From NCBI GenBank assembly GCA_013205245.1, contig JABMNH010000014.1:1-64000 (forward strand): 64,000 nt of DNA. Direction: 5' to 3'. The DNA comes from Flavobacteriales bacterium (lineage in GTDB: Bacteria; Bacteroidota; Bacteroidia; Flavobacteriales; Flavobacteriaceae). The position numbers were made by a program, and so were the translations under genes. Shown piece by piece: positions 10,153-19,396 of this stretch (its first letter is position 1; each line of letters starts with the position of its first letter). The notes under the pieces were generated by a model that was not told where the DNA came from, did no database searches, and saw only the letters and a list, made by a program, of their open reading frames with translations.

Positions 10153-12246
10153 TTATAAATCTTGTGCTTGAATGGCGGTAATAATTACGGTATTTAGAAT
10201 ATCCTCAACGGTACAACCGCGACTCAAATCGTTTATGGGTTTGTTCAAACCTTGCAACATCGGCCCAATGGCCAAAGCACCCGTTTCGCGTTGTACAGCT
10301 TTATACGTGTTATTTCCAGTATTTAAATCAGGGAAAATAAGAACATTGGCTTGACCTGCCACTTTAGACTCTGGTAGTTTACTTAGACCAACACGTTTAT
10401 CCACAGCAGCATCGTATTGAATGGGGCCTTCAATTTCTAAATCAGGACGTAATTTTTTGACAATTTCTGTGGCTTCTCTTACTTTATCAACATCTTCGCC
10501 TTTACCACTTTTACCAGATGAATAGGATAACATCGCGATTTTTGGTTCGATACCAAAAGCTTTTGATGAAATGGCTGATGAAATGGCAATTTCGGCTAAC
10601 TGAACTGCATTTGGATTCGGATTAATGGCGCAATCGCCAAAAACTGAGACCCTATCGTCTAAACACATAAAAAATACAGATGAGACTACCGATACGCCAG
10701 GTTTGGTTTTGATAAATTGTAAAGCTGGACGAATGGTATGCTGTGTGGTATGTGCTGCGCCAGAAACCATGCCATCGGCATGACCTTTATAAACCATCAT
10801 TGTACCGAAATATGAGACATCTGTCATTAAATCCTCAGCTACAGCGTAATTAATACCTTTCTCTTTTCTTAAATTATAAAATGTATTGACATAGTCTTCG
10901 TAAAACTCAGACGCTACTGGATTTATAATTTCTAGCTGTTTTAATTTTAAATGAATCCCCTTTCTAATAAGTAAATTTTTTATTTTTTCTTTATCTCCCA
11001 AAAGGGTAATATCAACAATATCTAAGGCTTGTAAACGTGACACAGCATTTAAAACACGCTCGTCTAAACTCTCTGGCAATACAATACGTTTGCGATGCAG
11101 CTTGGCGCGTTGTTGTAAATTGTATTGAAACATTCTGGGTGTAATACCTTCGGGTGTAAAAGAAATAAGTCTTTTATTTAAAGCTTCTGTATCAACATAT
11201 TTTTCAAAAGCATTGATAGACGTTCTTATCTTAGCTTTATTTCCTGAATAAATTTGTGGTTTTATAGCACCTACTTTGGTAATTGCCGCAAAAGTACCAT
11301 CGGCTACAGAAACAATTGGCACAACAGACGATAAACCTTTTATCAATTTTAAAACTGATTTTTCTGGTATTAAATTACCTGTCAAAACAATGCCTGAGAT
11401 TTTAGGATAATTTGAAGATCTATTGGCTTGTAAAGTTGCCAGAAGTAAATCGGCACGATCGCCGGGCATTATCACAAAACAATTATCGGTTAAATGGGTT
11501 AAAAAATTACGCAATTGCATAGCGCCTGCTACAAAAGTGCTGGTTTGATTGTGAAGAAATTCTTCGCCGAATAAAACCTTAGCATCAAGACTCTCCACAA
11601 TTTCTTTAATAGTAGGATTTGCTAACAAAGAGATATTTGGAATAACATCAATTAAAACATCTTTATGAAGATTTTTCTTTAATCCGTTTTTAATAATATT
11701 CAAAAGGCGTTTATCAACTTTATTGGCAACCAAACCTAAAACTTCAACTTCTTTGTCTTTAAAAGAATCGTAAGCCATATGCAATGAGCCAATCAATTCT
11801 TCGGTAGATTTACCTTCGCCTTGACCTACAATTATGGCAGGAATTCCTAAATTTTTAGCAATTAATACATTGGCATCTAATTCAAAAGCATAATTATCTC
11901 CAGAAAAATCTGTGCCTTCAACTAAAACAAAATCGTTTTTTGCTTCAATGGCTTTATATTTTGTGATAATTGTATTTAAAATTTCATCAATTTTCCCTTC
12001 GTTTCGTAAAATTGTTACCTCGTTTCTAGTAAAAGCATAAGCTGATTTTGGGGTGATGTCTAAATTAAAATAGGAACGAATTGTATCAATATGATTGTCG
12101 GTTTTTTTGTTGTGAGAATCACCTATAATTGGTCTAAAATAACCCACCTTAGCACCTTTACCTAACAGCATTTGGAACAATCCCAAAGCTATAATCGATT
12201 TGCCACTACCAGGTTCTGTTGTGGCAATATAAACGGCTTTATTCAT
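10153..12246 (-). CDS. pta: Phosphate acetyltransferase, long form with P-loop and DRTGG domains
   Basis: Converts acetyl-CoA and phosphate to acetyl phosphate and CoA. This is the long, 697-residue architecture. An N-terminal BioD-like P-loop domain (EPGSGKS, residues 11-17) comes first, then a DRTGG regulatory domain around 215-330 and the catalytic PTA_PTB domain from about 370 to the end (SGAAHTTQHT, SYSSGKSGKGEDVDKV). The N-terminal parts are thought to sense metabolites in the enterobacterial long form. It leads the pta-ackA-DinB operon behind an exact -7 element. A LacI-type palindrome lies about 90 bases upstream of its start. Confidence 0.96.
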   Translation of the reverse strand: MNKAVYIATTEPGSGKSIIALGLFQMLLGKGAKVGYFRPIIGDSHNKKTDNHIDTIRSYFNLDITPKSAYAFTRNEVTILRNEGKIDEILNTIITKYKAIEAKNDFVLVEGTDFSGDNYAFELDANVLIAKNLGIPAIIVGQGEGKSTEELIGSLHMAYDSFKDKEVEVLGLVANKVDKRLLNIIKNGLKKNLHKDVLIDVIPNISLLANPTIKEIVESLDAKVLFGEEFLHNQTSTFVAGAMQLRNFLTHLTDNCFVIMPGDRADLLLATLQANRSSNYPKISGIVLTGNLIPEKSVLKLIKGLSSVVPIVSVADGTFAAITKVGAIKPQIYSGNKAKIRTSINAFEKYVDTEALNKRLISFTPEGITPRMFQYNLQQRAKLHRKRIVLPESLDERVLNAVSRLQALDIVDITLLGDKEKIKNLLIRKGIHLKLKQLEIINPVASEFYEDYVNTFYNLRKEKGINYAVAEDLMTDVSYFGTMMVYKGHADGMVSGAAHTTQHTIRPALQFIKTKPGVSVVSSVFFMCLDDRVSVFGDCAINPNPNAVQLAEIAISSAISSKAFGIEPKIAMLSYSSGKSGKGEDVDKVREATEIVKKLRPDLEIEGPIQYDAAVDKRVGLSKLPESKVAGQANVLIFPDLNTGNNTYKAVQRETGALAIGPMLQGLNKPINDLSRGCTVEDILNTVIITAIQAQDL

Positions 12247-12263
12247 TACTTATTAATTTTATG

Positions 12264-12271
12264 CAAAGTTA
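12264..12271 (-). promoter_or_regulatory. -7 promoter element for pta-ackA
   Basis: On the minus strand the sequence reads TAACTTTG followed by C, an exact match, 18 bases before the pta ATG. Confidence 0.55.
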
Positions 12272-12334
12272 CGTAATTAAAGACTTTCCATTCTTTTTAA
12301 CATGGTCTTTTTAATGTTAAATCAAGAATAATTA

Positions 12335-12348
12335 CGATATCGTTTTCG
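12335..12348. promoter_or_regulatory. Putative LacI/GalR-type operator between pta and hutI
   Basis: CGATATCGTTTTCG is a near-palindrome centred on CG, the shape of LacI-family operators. It differs at one position from the site at 34038-34051 upstream of pfkA. It ends 17 bases before the hutI -7 box, covering that promoter's -33 region, and lies 63 bases upstream of the pta -7 box. The regulator is not in this window. Confidence 0.4.
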
Positions 12349-12365
12349 TTTTAAATGTATTTAAA

Positions 12366-12373
12366 TATCTTTA
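12366..12373 (+). promoter_or_regulatory. Probable -7 element for hutI
   Basis: TATCTTTA is one base off consensus and 17 bases before the ATG at 12391. It lies downstream of the earlier ATG at 12355, which argues against that start. Confidence 0.45.
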
Positions 12374-12390
12374 CAAATCAATCTTACAAA

Positions 12391-13629
12391 ATGGCCACTC
12401 TTATATATAACATTAAGGAATTATTACAAATTCGCACCAATGGCGAAACAAAAATTTGCGGTGCTGATATGCGCTATTTACCCAGTATTAATAACGCATA
12501 TCTTATAATTGAAGAAGGACTCATTGCCGATTTTGGCGCGATGGATGCAATGCCACAATCTGAATTTGACACTCAAATTGATGCCAGCGGAAAAATTGTT
12601 TTACCTGCTTGGTGCGATAGTCATACGCATCTGGTTTATGCAGGAAATCGTGAAGGAGAATTCGTTGACCGAATCAATGGGCTTTCTTACGAAGATATCG
12701 CCAAAAAAGGTGGGGGTATTTTAAATTCGGCTAAAAAATTACAAGATACTTCAGAAGATGAAATCTTTGAGCAATCTAAAATGCGGGTCGAAGAAATTAT
12801 GTCTTTAGGTACAGGAGCTGTCGAAATTAAATCGGGTTACGGATTAAATCCAGAAGCCGAATTAAAAATGTTGCGTGTTATTAAGCGTTTAAAAGAAACT
12901 TATCCCATCGCAATTAAAGCCACTTTTCTAGGGGCGCACGCCATTCCATTAAAGTACAAACAAAATCCCGATACTTATATTGATGAAATTATCAATGTCA
13001 TGCTTCCAAAAATAGCTGAAGAAAACTTAGCCAATTTTATCGATGTCTTTTGCGAAACGGGTTATTTTAATCCGGCGCAGACCGAACGTATCATTTTGGC
13101 AGGAGAAAAATTTGGTTTAAAAGCTAAAATCCATGTCAATCAATTTACAAGTATTGGTGGTGTTCAGATTGGTGTAAAACACAAGGCTTTATCGGTTGAT
13201 CATTTAGAAATAATGACCGATACCGATATGGCATCTTTAAAGGAAAGTGATACCATGCCTGTTGCGTTACCAGCTTGCTCCTACTTTTTGAGTATTCCAT
13301 ACACGCCTGCCCGAAAATTGATAGATGCTGGTTTGCCTTTGGCTTTGGCAACCGATTTTAACCCGGGTTCTACGCCAAGTGGCAATATGAATTTTGTAGT
13401 TTCTACCGCATGTATCAAAATGAAAATGACACCAGAAGAGGCCATAAATGCAGCTACTTTGAATGCCGCTTTCGCGATGAATTTAGAAAAAACACATGGC
13501 AGTATTACTATAGGTAAAAAGGCAAATATCATCCTCACAAAAAGAATTCCATCTTTAAATTTTATCCCTTATGCTTTTGGAAGCAACTTAATTGACACCG
13601 TTTTTATTAATGGAAAACCTATAAATTAA
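12391..13629 (+). CDS. hutI: Imidazolonepropionase
   Basis: A 412-residue amidohydrolase-fold metalloenzyme that opens 4-imidazolone-5-propionate to N-formimino-L-glutamate, the third step of histidine degradation. The metal site HTH is in WCDSHTHLVYAG. FLGAHAIP, KIHVNQFTSIGG, SVDHLE and ATDFNPGSTPSGNM are characteristic HutI blocks. I start at MATLIYN (12391) because the frame's earlier ATG lies upstream of the likely -7 box. The product is the substrate of FtcD, encoded 0.5 kb downstream. hutH and hutU are not in the window. Confidence 0.95.
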   Translation: MATLIYNIKELLQIRTNGETKICGADMRYLPSINNAYLIIEEGLIADFGAMDAMPQSEFDTQIDASGKIVLPAWCDSHTHLVYAGNREGEFVDRINGLSYEDIAKKGGGILNSAKKLQDTSEDEIFEQSKMRVEEIMSLGTGAVEIKSGYGLNPEAELKMLRVIKRLKETYPIAIKATFLGAHAIPLKYKQNPDTYIDEIINVMLPKIAEENLANFIDVFCETGYFNPAQTERIILAGEKFGLKAKIHVNQFTSIGGVQIGVKHKALSVDHLEIMTDTDMASLKESDTMPVALPACSYFLSIPYTPARKLIDAGLPLALATDFNPGSTPSGNMNFVVSTACIKMKMTPEEAINAATLNAAFAMNLEKTHGSITIGKKANIILTKRIPSLNFIPYAFGSNLIDTVFINGKPIN

Positions 13630-13630
13630 T

Positions 13631-14035
13631 TTACAGCAGTGCTCTTATTTTTGATTCCATCATGTAAACATCATCATCTTTAGTGAGCTTTTGAAGCACT
13701 TTTTTAGTTTTAGCATCTATTACGAGTACAAACCCCGTACGTCTTTGATTTGCTTTTAAAACAGCACCAATGCCAAGGCCATCACCCAACATATTAGCCT
13801 GATGCTTTGTTTGATTATTTGTGAAATCAAGTTTTACAAACAGCACATTACTACCGTCCATTTTGTTTTTTAAATCTTCAAAAACAGGTCCCATGGCACG
13901 GCAATTTCTACACCAATCGGCATGAAATTTTACGAGGAATAATTTTGGAGATTCAATGGTCGTTGATTTTTGAGAAAAGCCATCATTTGAAACTGTTAGC
14001 ATTAATACTATTATCAATAATTTTAAGTTTTTCAT
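13631..14035 (-). CDS. Secreted or periplasmic thioredoxin-fold protein
   Basis: A 134-residue protein with an N-terminal signal peptide (hydrophobic to about residue 19, ending NDGFSQ) and a single thioredoxin domain with the redox motif WCRNC (Cys42, Cys45). The position and flanking FHADWC...MGPVFEDL match thioredoxins. A periplasmic disulfide reductase or isomerase role is likely, with partner unknown. It converges on hutI with one base between stops and sits between hutI and ftcD; no link to histidine metabolism is evident. Confidence 0.8.
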   Translation of the reverse strand: MKNLKLLIIVLMLTVSNDGFSQKSTTIESPKLFLVKFHADWCRNCRAMGPVFEDLKNKMDGSNVLFVKLDFTNNQTKHQANMLGDGLGIGAVLKANQRRTGFVLVIDAKTKKVLQKLTKDDDVYMMESKIRALL

Positions 14036-14133
14036 TTTTTATAATTTTTAAAGAACAATTTTGTAGTCGTGTAGTCTATAGAAAACTTTCAAAATATTCT
14101 AAGTTTATTATCATTAAAATGAATATTTACTTT

Positions 14134-14141
14134 TAAATTTG
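14134..14141 (+). promoter_or_regulatory. -7 promoter element for ftcD
   Basis: TAAATTTG is an exact match, 20 bases before the ATG at 14162, which predicts a very short leader. Confidence 0.5.
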
Positions 14142-14161
14142 GACATCAAATTGATGATCTT

Positions 14162-15841
14162 ATGCAAAAACAACTCATAGAATGTGTGCCTAATATTAGT
14201 GAAGGCTGCGATTTAGAAAAGATAAATATTATAGCTCATAGTATTGAGCAAATTGAAGGTGTTAAACTCTTAGATATTGATCCCGGAAAAGCCACAAACA
14301 GAACAGTTATAACCTTTGTAGGAGAGCCTCAAAAAGTGATTGATGCCGCTTTTATTTTGATTAAAAAAGCAGCTGAACTTATTGATATGAGCAAACATCA
14401 TGGCGAACACCCGCGTTTTGGTGCAACTGATGTTTGCCCCTTAGTCCCTATTTCTGGTATTACAATAGAAGAAACTTCAAAATATGCAAAACTATTAGGC
14501 GAACGCGTGGGAATTGAGTTGGGTATCCCTGTGTATCTTTACGAAAATGCCGCCCAAGAAAGCAAACGTAAAAATTTAGCCAATTGCCGTTCTGGCGAAT
14601 ACGAAGGTCTTAAAGAAAAATTATCAAATCCCAATTGGAAACCAGATTTTGGTCCTTCAGAATTTAACAATTCTGTTGCTAAAACTGGCGCCACCGCCAT
14701 TTCTGCCCGTGATTTTTTAATTGCCTATAATGTTAATTTAAACACAACTTCTACACGTCGTGCCAATGCTGTTGCTTTTGACATTAGAGAAGCTGGCCGT
14801 GTGAAACTTGAGAATGGGAAAAAAGTTTTAGACCCTAATGGAGATCCCATCAGAATCCCCGGAAAACTTAAAGCTGTAAAAGGCATTGGCTGGTATATTG
14901 AAGAATATGGCATTGCTCAAATTTCGTACAATCTCACCAACATTAGCATCACTTCTATGCACAGGGCTTTTGACGAGAGTTGCAAAGCGGCACAAGAACG
15001 CGGTTTACGTGTTACAGGCTCAGAATTAATTGGCTTAATTCCGCTCAAAGCAATGCTTGATGCAGCCGATTTTTATCTTCTTAAACAAGAACGTTCTTTG
15101 GGGATTTGTGAAAGTGAAAAAATAAAAATTGCTGTTAAATCACTCGGTTTAGACGATTTAAAATCTTTTCATCCGAATGAAAAAATCATAGAATACGTTC
15201 TAAAAGGTAAGACCAATAATTTAATAGATATGAGTCTTACTGCTTTCGCGGATGAAACCGCAGGCGAATCTATGGCGCCCGGAGGTGGCTCAATTTCGGC
15301 TTATGTTGGCGCTTTAGGTGTATCGTTAGGTACAATGGTTGCCAATTTGTCGGCTCACAAACCGGGTTGGGATAACCGATGGTCAGAATTTTCTGATTGG
15401 GCTGTAAAAGGCCAATCTTATAAAGAAACTTTAATGGCTTTGGTAGACGAAGATACCCATGCCTTTAATAAAATTATAGACGCTTTTAGATTGCCAAAAT
15501 CGTCATTAGAAGAAAAATCCATCCACTCACAAGCGGTAGAATTAGCTACAAAATACGGCACTGAGATTCCGTTTAAAGTGATGGAAACTGCTTGCAATTC
15601 AATGGAAGTTATGTTAGCCATGGTAAAAGATGGTTTGCAAAACTCACTTTCTGACGCTGGTGTTGGGGCACTTTGTGCCAGAACGGCTGTAACTGGGGCT
15701 TATTTTAATGTGCGCATCAATGCAAAAGACATCAAAGACCGCACTTATGCAGAGGCTTTGTTAAAAAAAGCAGCAAGTGTTTATAAAGATGCTTTGCAAA
15801 AAGAAGCGGAAATTATTGCTTTTATTGATGCTAAAATATAA
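14162..15841 (+). CDS. ftcD: Bifunctional glutamate formimidoyltransferase / formimidoyl-THF cyclodeaminase
   Basis: A 559-residue fusion. Residues 1 to about 325 form the formiminotransferase, which passes the formimino group of N-formimino-glutamate to tetrahydrofolate; the catalytic histidine is in GEHPRFGATD (His83). Residues from about 345 to the end are the all-helical cyclodeaminase, releasing ammonia and giving methenyl-THF (MAPGGGSISAYVGALG motif). The fused layout is that of animal FTCD and is common in Bacteroidota, while many bacteria use separate hutF/hutG routes. With hutI nearby it completes histidine to glutamate plus a one-carbon unit. Confidence 0.95.
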   Translation: MQKQLIECVPNISEGCDLEKINIIAHSIEQIEGVKLLDIDPGKATNRTVITFVGEPQKVIDAAFILIKKAAELIDMSKHHGEHPRFGATDVCPLVPISGITIEETSKYAKLLGERVGIELGIPVYLYENAAQESKRKNLANCRSGEYEGLKEKLSNPNWKPDFGPSEFNNSVAKTGATAISARDFLIAYNVNLNTTSTRRANAVAFDIREAGRVKLENGKKVLDPNGDPIRIPGKLKAVKGIGWYIEEYGIAQISYNLTNISITSMHRAFDESCKAAQERGLRVTGSELIGLIPLKAMLDAADFYLLKQERSLGICESEKIKIAVKSLGLDDLKSFHPNEKIIEYVLKGKTNNLIDMSLTAFADETAGESMAPGGGSISAYVGALGVSLGTMVANLSAHKPGWDNRWSEFSDWAVKGQSYKETLMALVDEDTHAFNKIIDAFRLPKSSLEEKSIHSQAVELATKYGTEIPFKVMETACNSMEVMLAMVKDGLQNSLSDAGVGALCARTAVTGAYFNVRINAKDIKDRTYAEALLKKAASVYKDALQKEAEIIAFIDAKI

Positions 15842-15856
15842 GAAATAGCTTCTTGT

Positions 15857-16068
15857 TTTTGGATGACAATCGCTTTGTCATTCTGAAAGTAGCAAAGCGT
15901 AGTGAAGAATCTCTAGTTTTATTTATTAGAGACTCATCATCTCCTTAAAAAAGGTTTGTCGGAACGACTTTGATAAAAACCCTTCGACTCCGCTCAGGGT
16001 GACATTTGGAAAGTTTGCCACGTCACTCATTTTTCTCCCGAAGTGTCGGGACTGTCTGAATGACAAAA
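15857..16068. repeat. Extragenic palindromic repeat cluster between ftcD and aroQ
   Basis: A 230-base gap between convergent genes holds degenerate copies of the same repeat family as at 7.9-8.4 kb. They include GTCATTCTGA...AGAATCTC units, an uninterrupted CCCTTCGACTCCGCTCAGGG palindrome near 15980, and CCCGA-AGTG-TCGGG at 16037-16050. No gene or convincing terminator is seen. A 70-aa minus-strand frame over this stretch is an artefact of the repeats. Confidence 0.7.
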
Positions 16069-16070
16069 CG

Positions 16071-16484
16071 TTATGAAAACGAAGCAATAGCCAAATCATA
16101 ACTTTGCAAACCAAAACCGGCAATAACACCTTTGGCATTTGGCGCTATAAAAGATTGATGTCTAAATTCTTCGCGTGCATGAACATTCGAAATATGGACT
16201 TCAATAACAGGTGTTTCTATAGCTTTAACAGCATCGCCTAAACCCACAGAAGTATGTGTGTAAGCCGCAGCGTTAAAAATAATACCATCGTAAGTAAAAC
16301 CAACTTCGTGTAATTTATCAATAAGCGCTCCTTCAATATTAGATTGATAGTAGCTCAATTCGTGTTGCGGAAAATTCTTTTGCAAGATTTTAAAATAATC
16401 TTCAAAAGAAGCCGTGCCGTATATTTTAGGCTCACGCTTACCAAGTAAGTTTAAATTAGGCCCATTAATTATTATCAGTTTCAT
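16071..16484 (-). CDS. aroQ: Type II 3-dehydroquinate dehydratase
   Basis: A 137-residue dodecameric enzyme dehydrating 3-dehydroquinate to 3-dehydroshikimate, step three of the shikimate pathway. The N-terminal INGPNLNLLGKREPKIYG places the catalytic loop Arg and Tyr22. FNAAAYTHTSVGLGDA and EVHISNVHAREEFRHQS carry the substrate-binding Asn and catalytic His. The length is slightly below the typical 140-150. It diverges from the recombinase gene with 30 bases between starts, so their promoters must overlap. Confidence 0.95.
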   Translation of the reverse strand: MKLIIINGPNLNLLGKREPKIYGTASFEDYFKILQKNFPQHELSYYQSNIEGALIDKLHEVGFTYDGIIFNAAAYTHTSVGLGDAVKAIETPVIEVHISNVHAREEFRHQSFIAPNAKGVIAGFGLQSYDLAIASFS

Positions 16485-16514
16485 TTTGTAAATATATTAC
16501 TTTATTTTTACAGA

Positions 16515-17411
16515 ATGAAATGGCAAGACGCTTTACACGATTATCAATTATATCTTAAAATAGAGCGTGGCTTGGCGCAAAATTCTAGTGACAGTTATGC
16601 CAGAGATGTTAAGAAACTTATTCTTTTTTTGGAAGATAATGATATGGCTTTATCGCCGCTTCAAATTAACGAAGATCATATCCAGCAATTTATTTATCAC
16701 AGTGCTAAATTGATAAATGCACGTTCGCAAGCACGCCTTATTTCGGGATTGCGTAATTTTTTTGATTACTTAGTTTTCGAAAATTACCGAGAAAGCAATC
16801 CCACACAACTCATTGAATCGCCTAAAATTGGTCGGAAATTACCCGATACTTTATCTACACAAGAAATAGATCTCATTATATTTCAGATTGATTTAAGCAC
16901 ACCCGAAGGTGAACGCAACCGCGCACTTTTAGAAACATTGTACAGCTGTGGACTTAGGGTAACCGAATTAATTACCCTTAAAATCTCTGATTTGTTTTTT
17001 GACGAAGGTTTTATCCGTGTTTTGGGTAAAGGCAACAAGCAACGTTTTGTGCCTATAAATTCTAGAAATCAAGTTTATATTACGACTTACATAAATCAGA
17101 TTAGAAATCATATCGACATCAAAAAAGGATTTGAGGACACTGTTTTTTTAAATCGCCGCGGGCAACAGCTTTCGCGCAATATGATTTTTATGATTCTTAA
17201 AAAACTGACTGAGTTGGCGGGTATTAAAAAACGTATAAGTCCGCATACGTTTAGACATTCTTTCGCCACGCATTTACTTGAAAATGGTGCCGATTTACGT
17301 GCCATTCAACAAATGCTAGGACATGAAAGCATCACAACTACCGAAATTTATATGCATGTAGATAAAAGCCATTTAAGAAAAGTGGTTGATCGGTTTCATC
17401 CTAGAAAATAG
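16515..17411 (+). CDS. xerD: Tyrosine recombinase, XerC/XerD type
   Basis: A 298-residue site-specific recombinase resolving chromosome dimers at dif with its partner. An N-terminal SAM-like core-binding domain (1 to about 105) precedes the catalytic domain, where all active residues are visible: Arg148, Lys172, His244, Arg247, His270 and the nucleophile Tyr279. Length and setting fit the housekeeping Xer protein rather than a mobile-element integrase: there is no tRNA, att site or cargo. XerD is the likelier name, but XerC cannot be excluded from one copy. Confidence 0.92.
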   Translation: MKWQDALHDYQLYLKIERGLAQNSSDSYARDVKKLILFLEDNDMALSPLQINEDHIQQFIYHSAKLINARSQARLISGLRNFFDYLVFENYRESNPTQLIESPKIGRKLPDTLSTQEIDLIIFQIDLSTPEGERNRALLETLYSCGLRVTELITLKISDLFFDEGFIRVLGKGNKQRFVPINSRNQVYITTYINQIRNHIDIKKGFEDTVFLNRRGQQLSRNMIFMILKKLTELAGIKKRISPHTFRHSFATHLLENGADLRAIQQMLGHESITTTEIYMHVDKSHLRKVVDRFHPRK

Positions 17412-17429
17412 TGTCATTTATTTGTCAAT

Positions 17430-17520
17430 CTGAGCGCCTACCTTCCGGTAGGCAGGAAGTCGAAGATTTTGTATGTTTATTAAACAATGCGTTTCGACTA
17501 CGCTCAACGTGACATTTCTT
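17430..17520. repeat. Extragenic palindromic repeats after the Xer gene, one copy with a nested palindrome
   Basis: A unit near 17430-17467 reads CTGAGC...GAAGTCGAAG, split by a small palindrome containing CCTACC/GGTAGG. The mirror unit near 17490-17515 (TTTCGACTACGCTCAA, then GTGACATT) is uninterrupted. A further relative lies at 17585-17622, just past the rny stop. The interruption falls at the same point of the unit as in the copy near 8350. Confidence 0.75.
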
Positions 17521-17526
17521 AATCAC

Positions 17527-17562
17527 AAAAAAACTCAAACGATATAACGCTTGAGTTTTGAA
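17527..17562 (-). terminator. Terminator for rny, possibly bidirectional
   Basis: AAACTCAA (17531-17538) and TTGAGTTT (17551-17558) form a stem. On the minus strand it is followed by seven T, placing it about 70 bases after the rny stop. On the plus strand only four T follow. Confidence 0.65.
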
Positions 17563-17628
17563 ATTTTAAAAGTATCTCTTTATTGAGATTACTTCGTCGC
17601 TTTGCTTCTCGTAATGACGAACAATAGA

Positions 17629-19197
17629 TTATCTGGCAATATTTACAGCGCGGGTTTCTCTAATAACGGTTACCCTAACTTGACCCGGATAAGTCATGTC
17701 ATTTTGAATTTTCTGAGAGATGTTAAATGATAATTCGGCGGCTTTGGTATCGTCCACTTTTTCGCTTTCAACAATCACACGCAATTCTCTACCTGCCTGA
17801 ATGGCATAAGCTTTTTGCACGCCACCAAAACTAAAGGCAACCTCTTCTAAATCTTTTAACCGTTGAATATATGAGTCTAGTACTTGACGTCTTGCGCCAG
17901 GTCTTGCGCCCGAAATGGCATCGCAAACTTGAACAATTGGTGCGTATAAAGACTTCATTTCTATTTCGTCATGATGGGCGCCAATGGCATTAATAACATC
18001 TGGTTTTTCGCCATATTTTTCAGCCCATTGCATACCTAAAATGGCATGTGGCAATTCGCTTTCTGTATCGGGTACTTTTCCAATATCATGCAACAATCCA
18101 GCGCGTTTAGCGACCTTAGGATTTAAGCCCAATTCGGCAGCCATTAAGGCACAAAGATTAGCCACTTCGCGTGAGTGTTGCAACAAATTTTGACCGTAAG
18201 ACGAGCGGTATTTCATGCGCCCAACGACTTTAATTAATTCGGGATGCAAGCCGTGAATACCTAAATCTATAACCGTACGTTTACCAACTTCTATAATTTC
18301 GTTTGTAATTTCTTTTTCGGTTTTTTCAACTACTTCTTCAATTCTGGCAGGGTGAATACGCCCATCGGTAACCAACTTATGTAAAGACAATCGTGCAATC
18401 TCACGTCTGATAGGATCAAAACAAGATAAAATAATAGCTTCTGGCGTATCATCTACAATAATTTCAACACCTGTAGCAGCCTCAATAGCACGAATATTAC
18501 GCCCTTCTCTACCAATGATACGTCCTTTCACATCATCAGACTCAAGGTTAAAAACACTTACACAATTCTCTATAGATTGTTCTACACCTACACGCTGAAT
18601 GGTGTTTAAAATTATTTTTTTAGCATCTTGTTGCGCTGTAAATTTAGCTTCTTCAAGCGTTTCTTGAATAAACACCATAGCATCTGCTTTGGCTTCTTCT
18701 TTTAAAGATTCATTAAGTTCTTTTTTGGCATCTTCGGCAGAAAGACCAGAAATAACCTCTAACTGTTCTACTTGTCTTCTGTGTAGTTTATCTACTTCGG
18801 TATTTTTTTTCTCGAAATATTCAACTTTTTTAGCATAGTCTTCAATCTTTTCTTCGATTTCAAGATTTACTTTTTTGCTCTTATCTAACTGTTGTGAAAT
18901 TTGAGATTCTTTGTCTCTCACACGCTTTTCTGCTTCAGAAATCTTTTGATCACGCGATAAAATTAATTTTTCATGCTCGCTTTTAAGTTCTAAAAAACGC
19001 TCTTTAGCCTGAAGCATCTTATCTTTTTTAAGAGCTTCAGCATTAAAATTAGCTTCTTTTAATATTGATGTAGCTTGTTTTTTGGCTTGTTTTAAAAACT
19101 TAGAAGCCGATTTTCTTTCTACTATTTTTGCAATTACATATCCTATTGCTAATCCTATTGCGACCCCAATTAAAATGGGTAATGTCATTTGTTCCAT
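17629..19197 (-). CDS. rny: Ribonuclease Y
   Basis: A 522-residue membrane-anchored endoribonuclease that initiates mRNA decay. An N-terminal transmembrane helix (about residues 5-22) is followed by a long charged coiled coil (to about 200), a KH RNA-binding domain ([15 protein letters not shown] near 225) and an HD phosphohydrolase domain with LLHDIGK near 370. The length is typical. The start codon is only about 20 bases after the end of the probable 6S RNA on the same strand, so rny is either transcribed through that RNA or has a promoter inside it. Confidence 0.96.
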   Translation of the reverse strand: MEQMTLPILIGVAIGLAIGYVIAKIVERKSASKFLKQAKKQATSILKEANFNAEALKKDKMLQAKERFLELKSEHEKLILSRDQKISEAEKRVRDKESQISQQLDKSKKVNLEIEEKIEDYAKKVEYFEKKNTEVDKLHRRQVEQLEVISGLSAEDAKKELNESLKEEAKADAMVFIQETLEEAKFTAQQDAKKIILNTIQRVGVEQSIENCVSVFNLESDDVKGRIIGREGRNIRAIEAATGVEIIVDDTPEAIILSCFDPIRREIARLSLHKLVTDGRIHPARIEEVVEKTEKEITNEIIEVGKRTVIDLGIHGLHPELIKVVGRMKYRSSYGQNLLQHSREVANLCALMAAELGLNPKVAKRAGLLHDIGKVPDTESELPHAILGMQWAEKYGEKPDVINAIGAHHDEIEMKSLYAPIVQVCDAISGARPGARRQVLDSYIQRLKDLEEVAFSFGGVQKAYAIQAGRELRVIVESEKVDDTKAAELSFNISQKIQNDMTYPGQVRVTVIRETRAVNIAR

Positions 19198-19216
19198 AGT
19201 GTTATATATATAAAAA

Positions 19217-19371
19217 GCCTACATTAGTTGGTTTATAAACTCCGATTAAACAGGATTAGAACTAACAAGTTGATCGAGTATCTAGTCAAGCTAGCGCGCT
19301 CTTACAAACTTAGACTCATTCTTTTTAAATGAATAGTGTTGAGTTTACCAAACAATTTACTAATGTAGGCA
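19217..19371 (-). ncRNA. ssrS: Probable 6S RNA (Flavobacteria type), between zapA and rny
   Basis: A 155-base gene-free segment whose ends pair perfectly: GCCTACATTAGT against ACTAATGTAGGC, 12 pairs. A second, interrupted helix lies inside (GGTAAACTC with GAGTTTAT). After a large opening there are internal hairpins, for example TCATT/AATGA and TTGA/TCAA. A closed rod with a central bubble is the shape of 6S RNA, which binds RNA polymerase. On the minus strand the 3' end runs into TTTTTATATA, and a near -7 box (TAAATTTA) lies just upstream of the 5' end, so I assign that strand. Proximity to zapA matches the classic zapA-ssrS linkage. A structured rny leader is the alternative. Confidence 0.65.
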
Positions 19372-19396
19372 GTATTGTAAATTTATTTTAAAGAAC

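Noticed and set aside
13945-14136. Small plus-strand frame overlapping the thioredoxin signal peptide
   Set aside because: Antisense to a good gene and without a start signal or family features.
15926-16138. Minus-strand frame between ftcD and aroQ
   Set aside because: It consists of repeat units running into the end of aroQ in another frame.
16515-17411. Recombinase as integrase of a mobile element
   Set aside because: No tRNA, direct repeats, cargo genes or composition change beside it; length and residues match housekeeping XerC/XerD.
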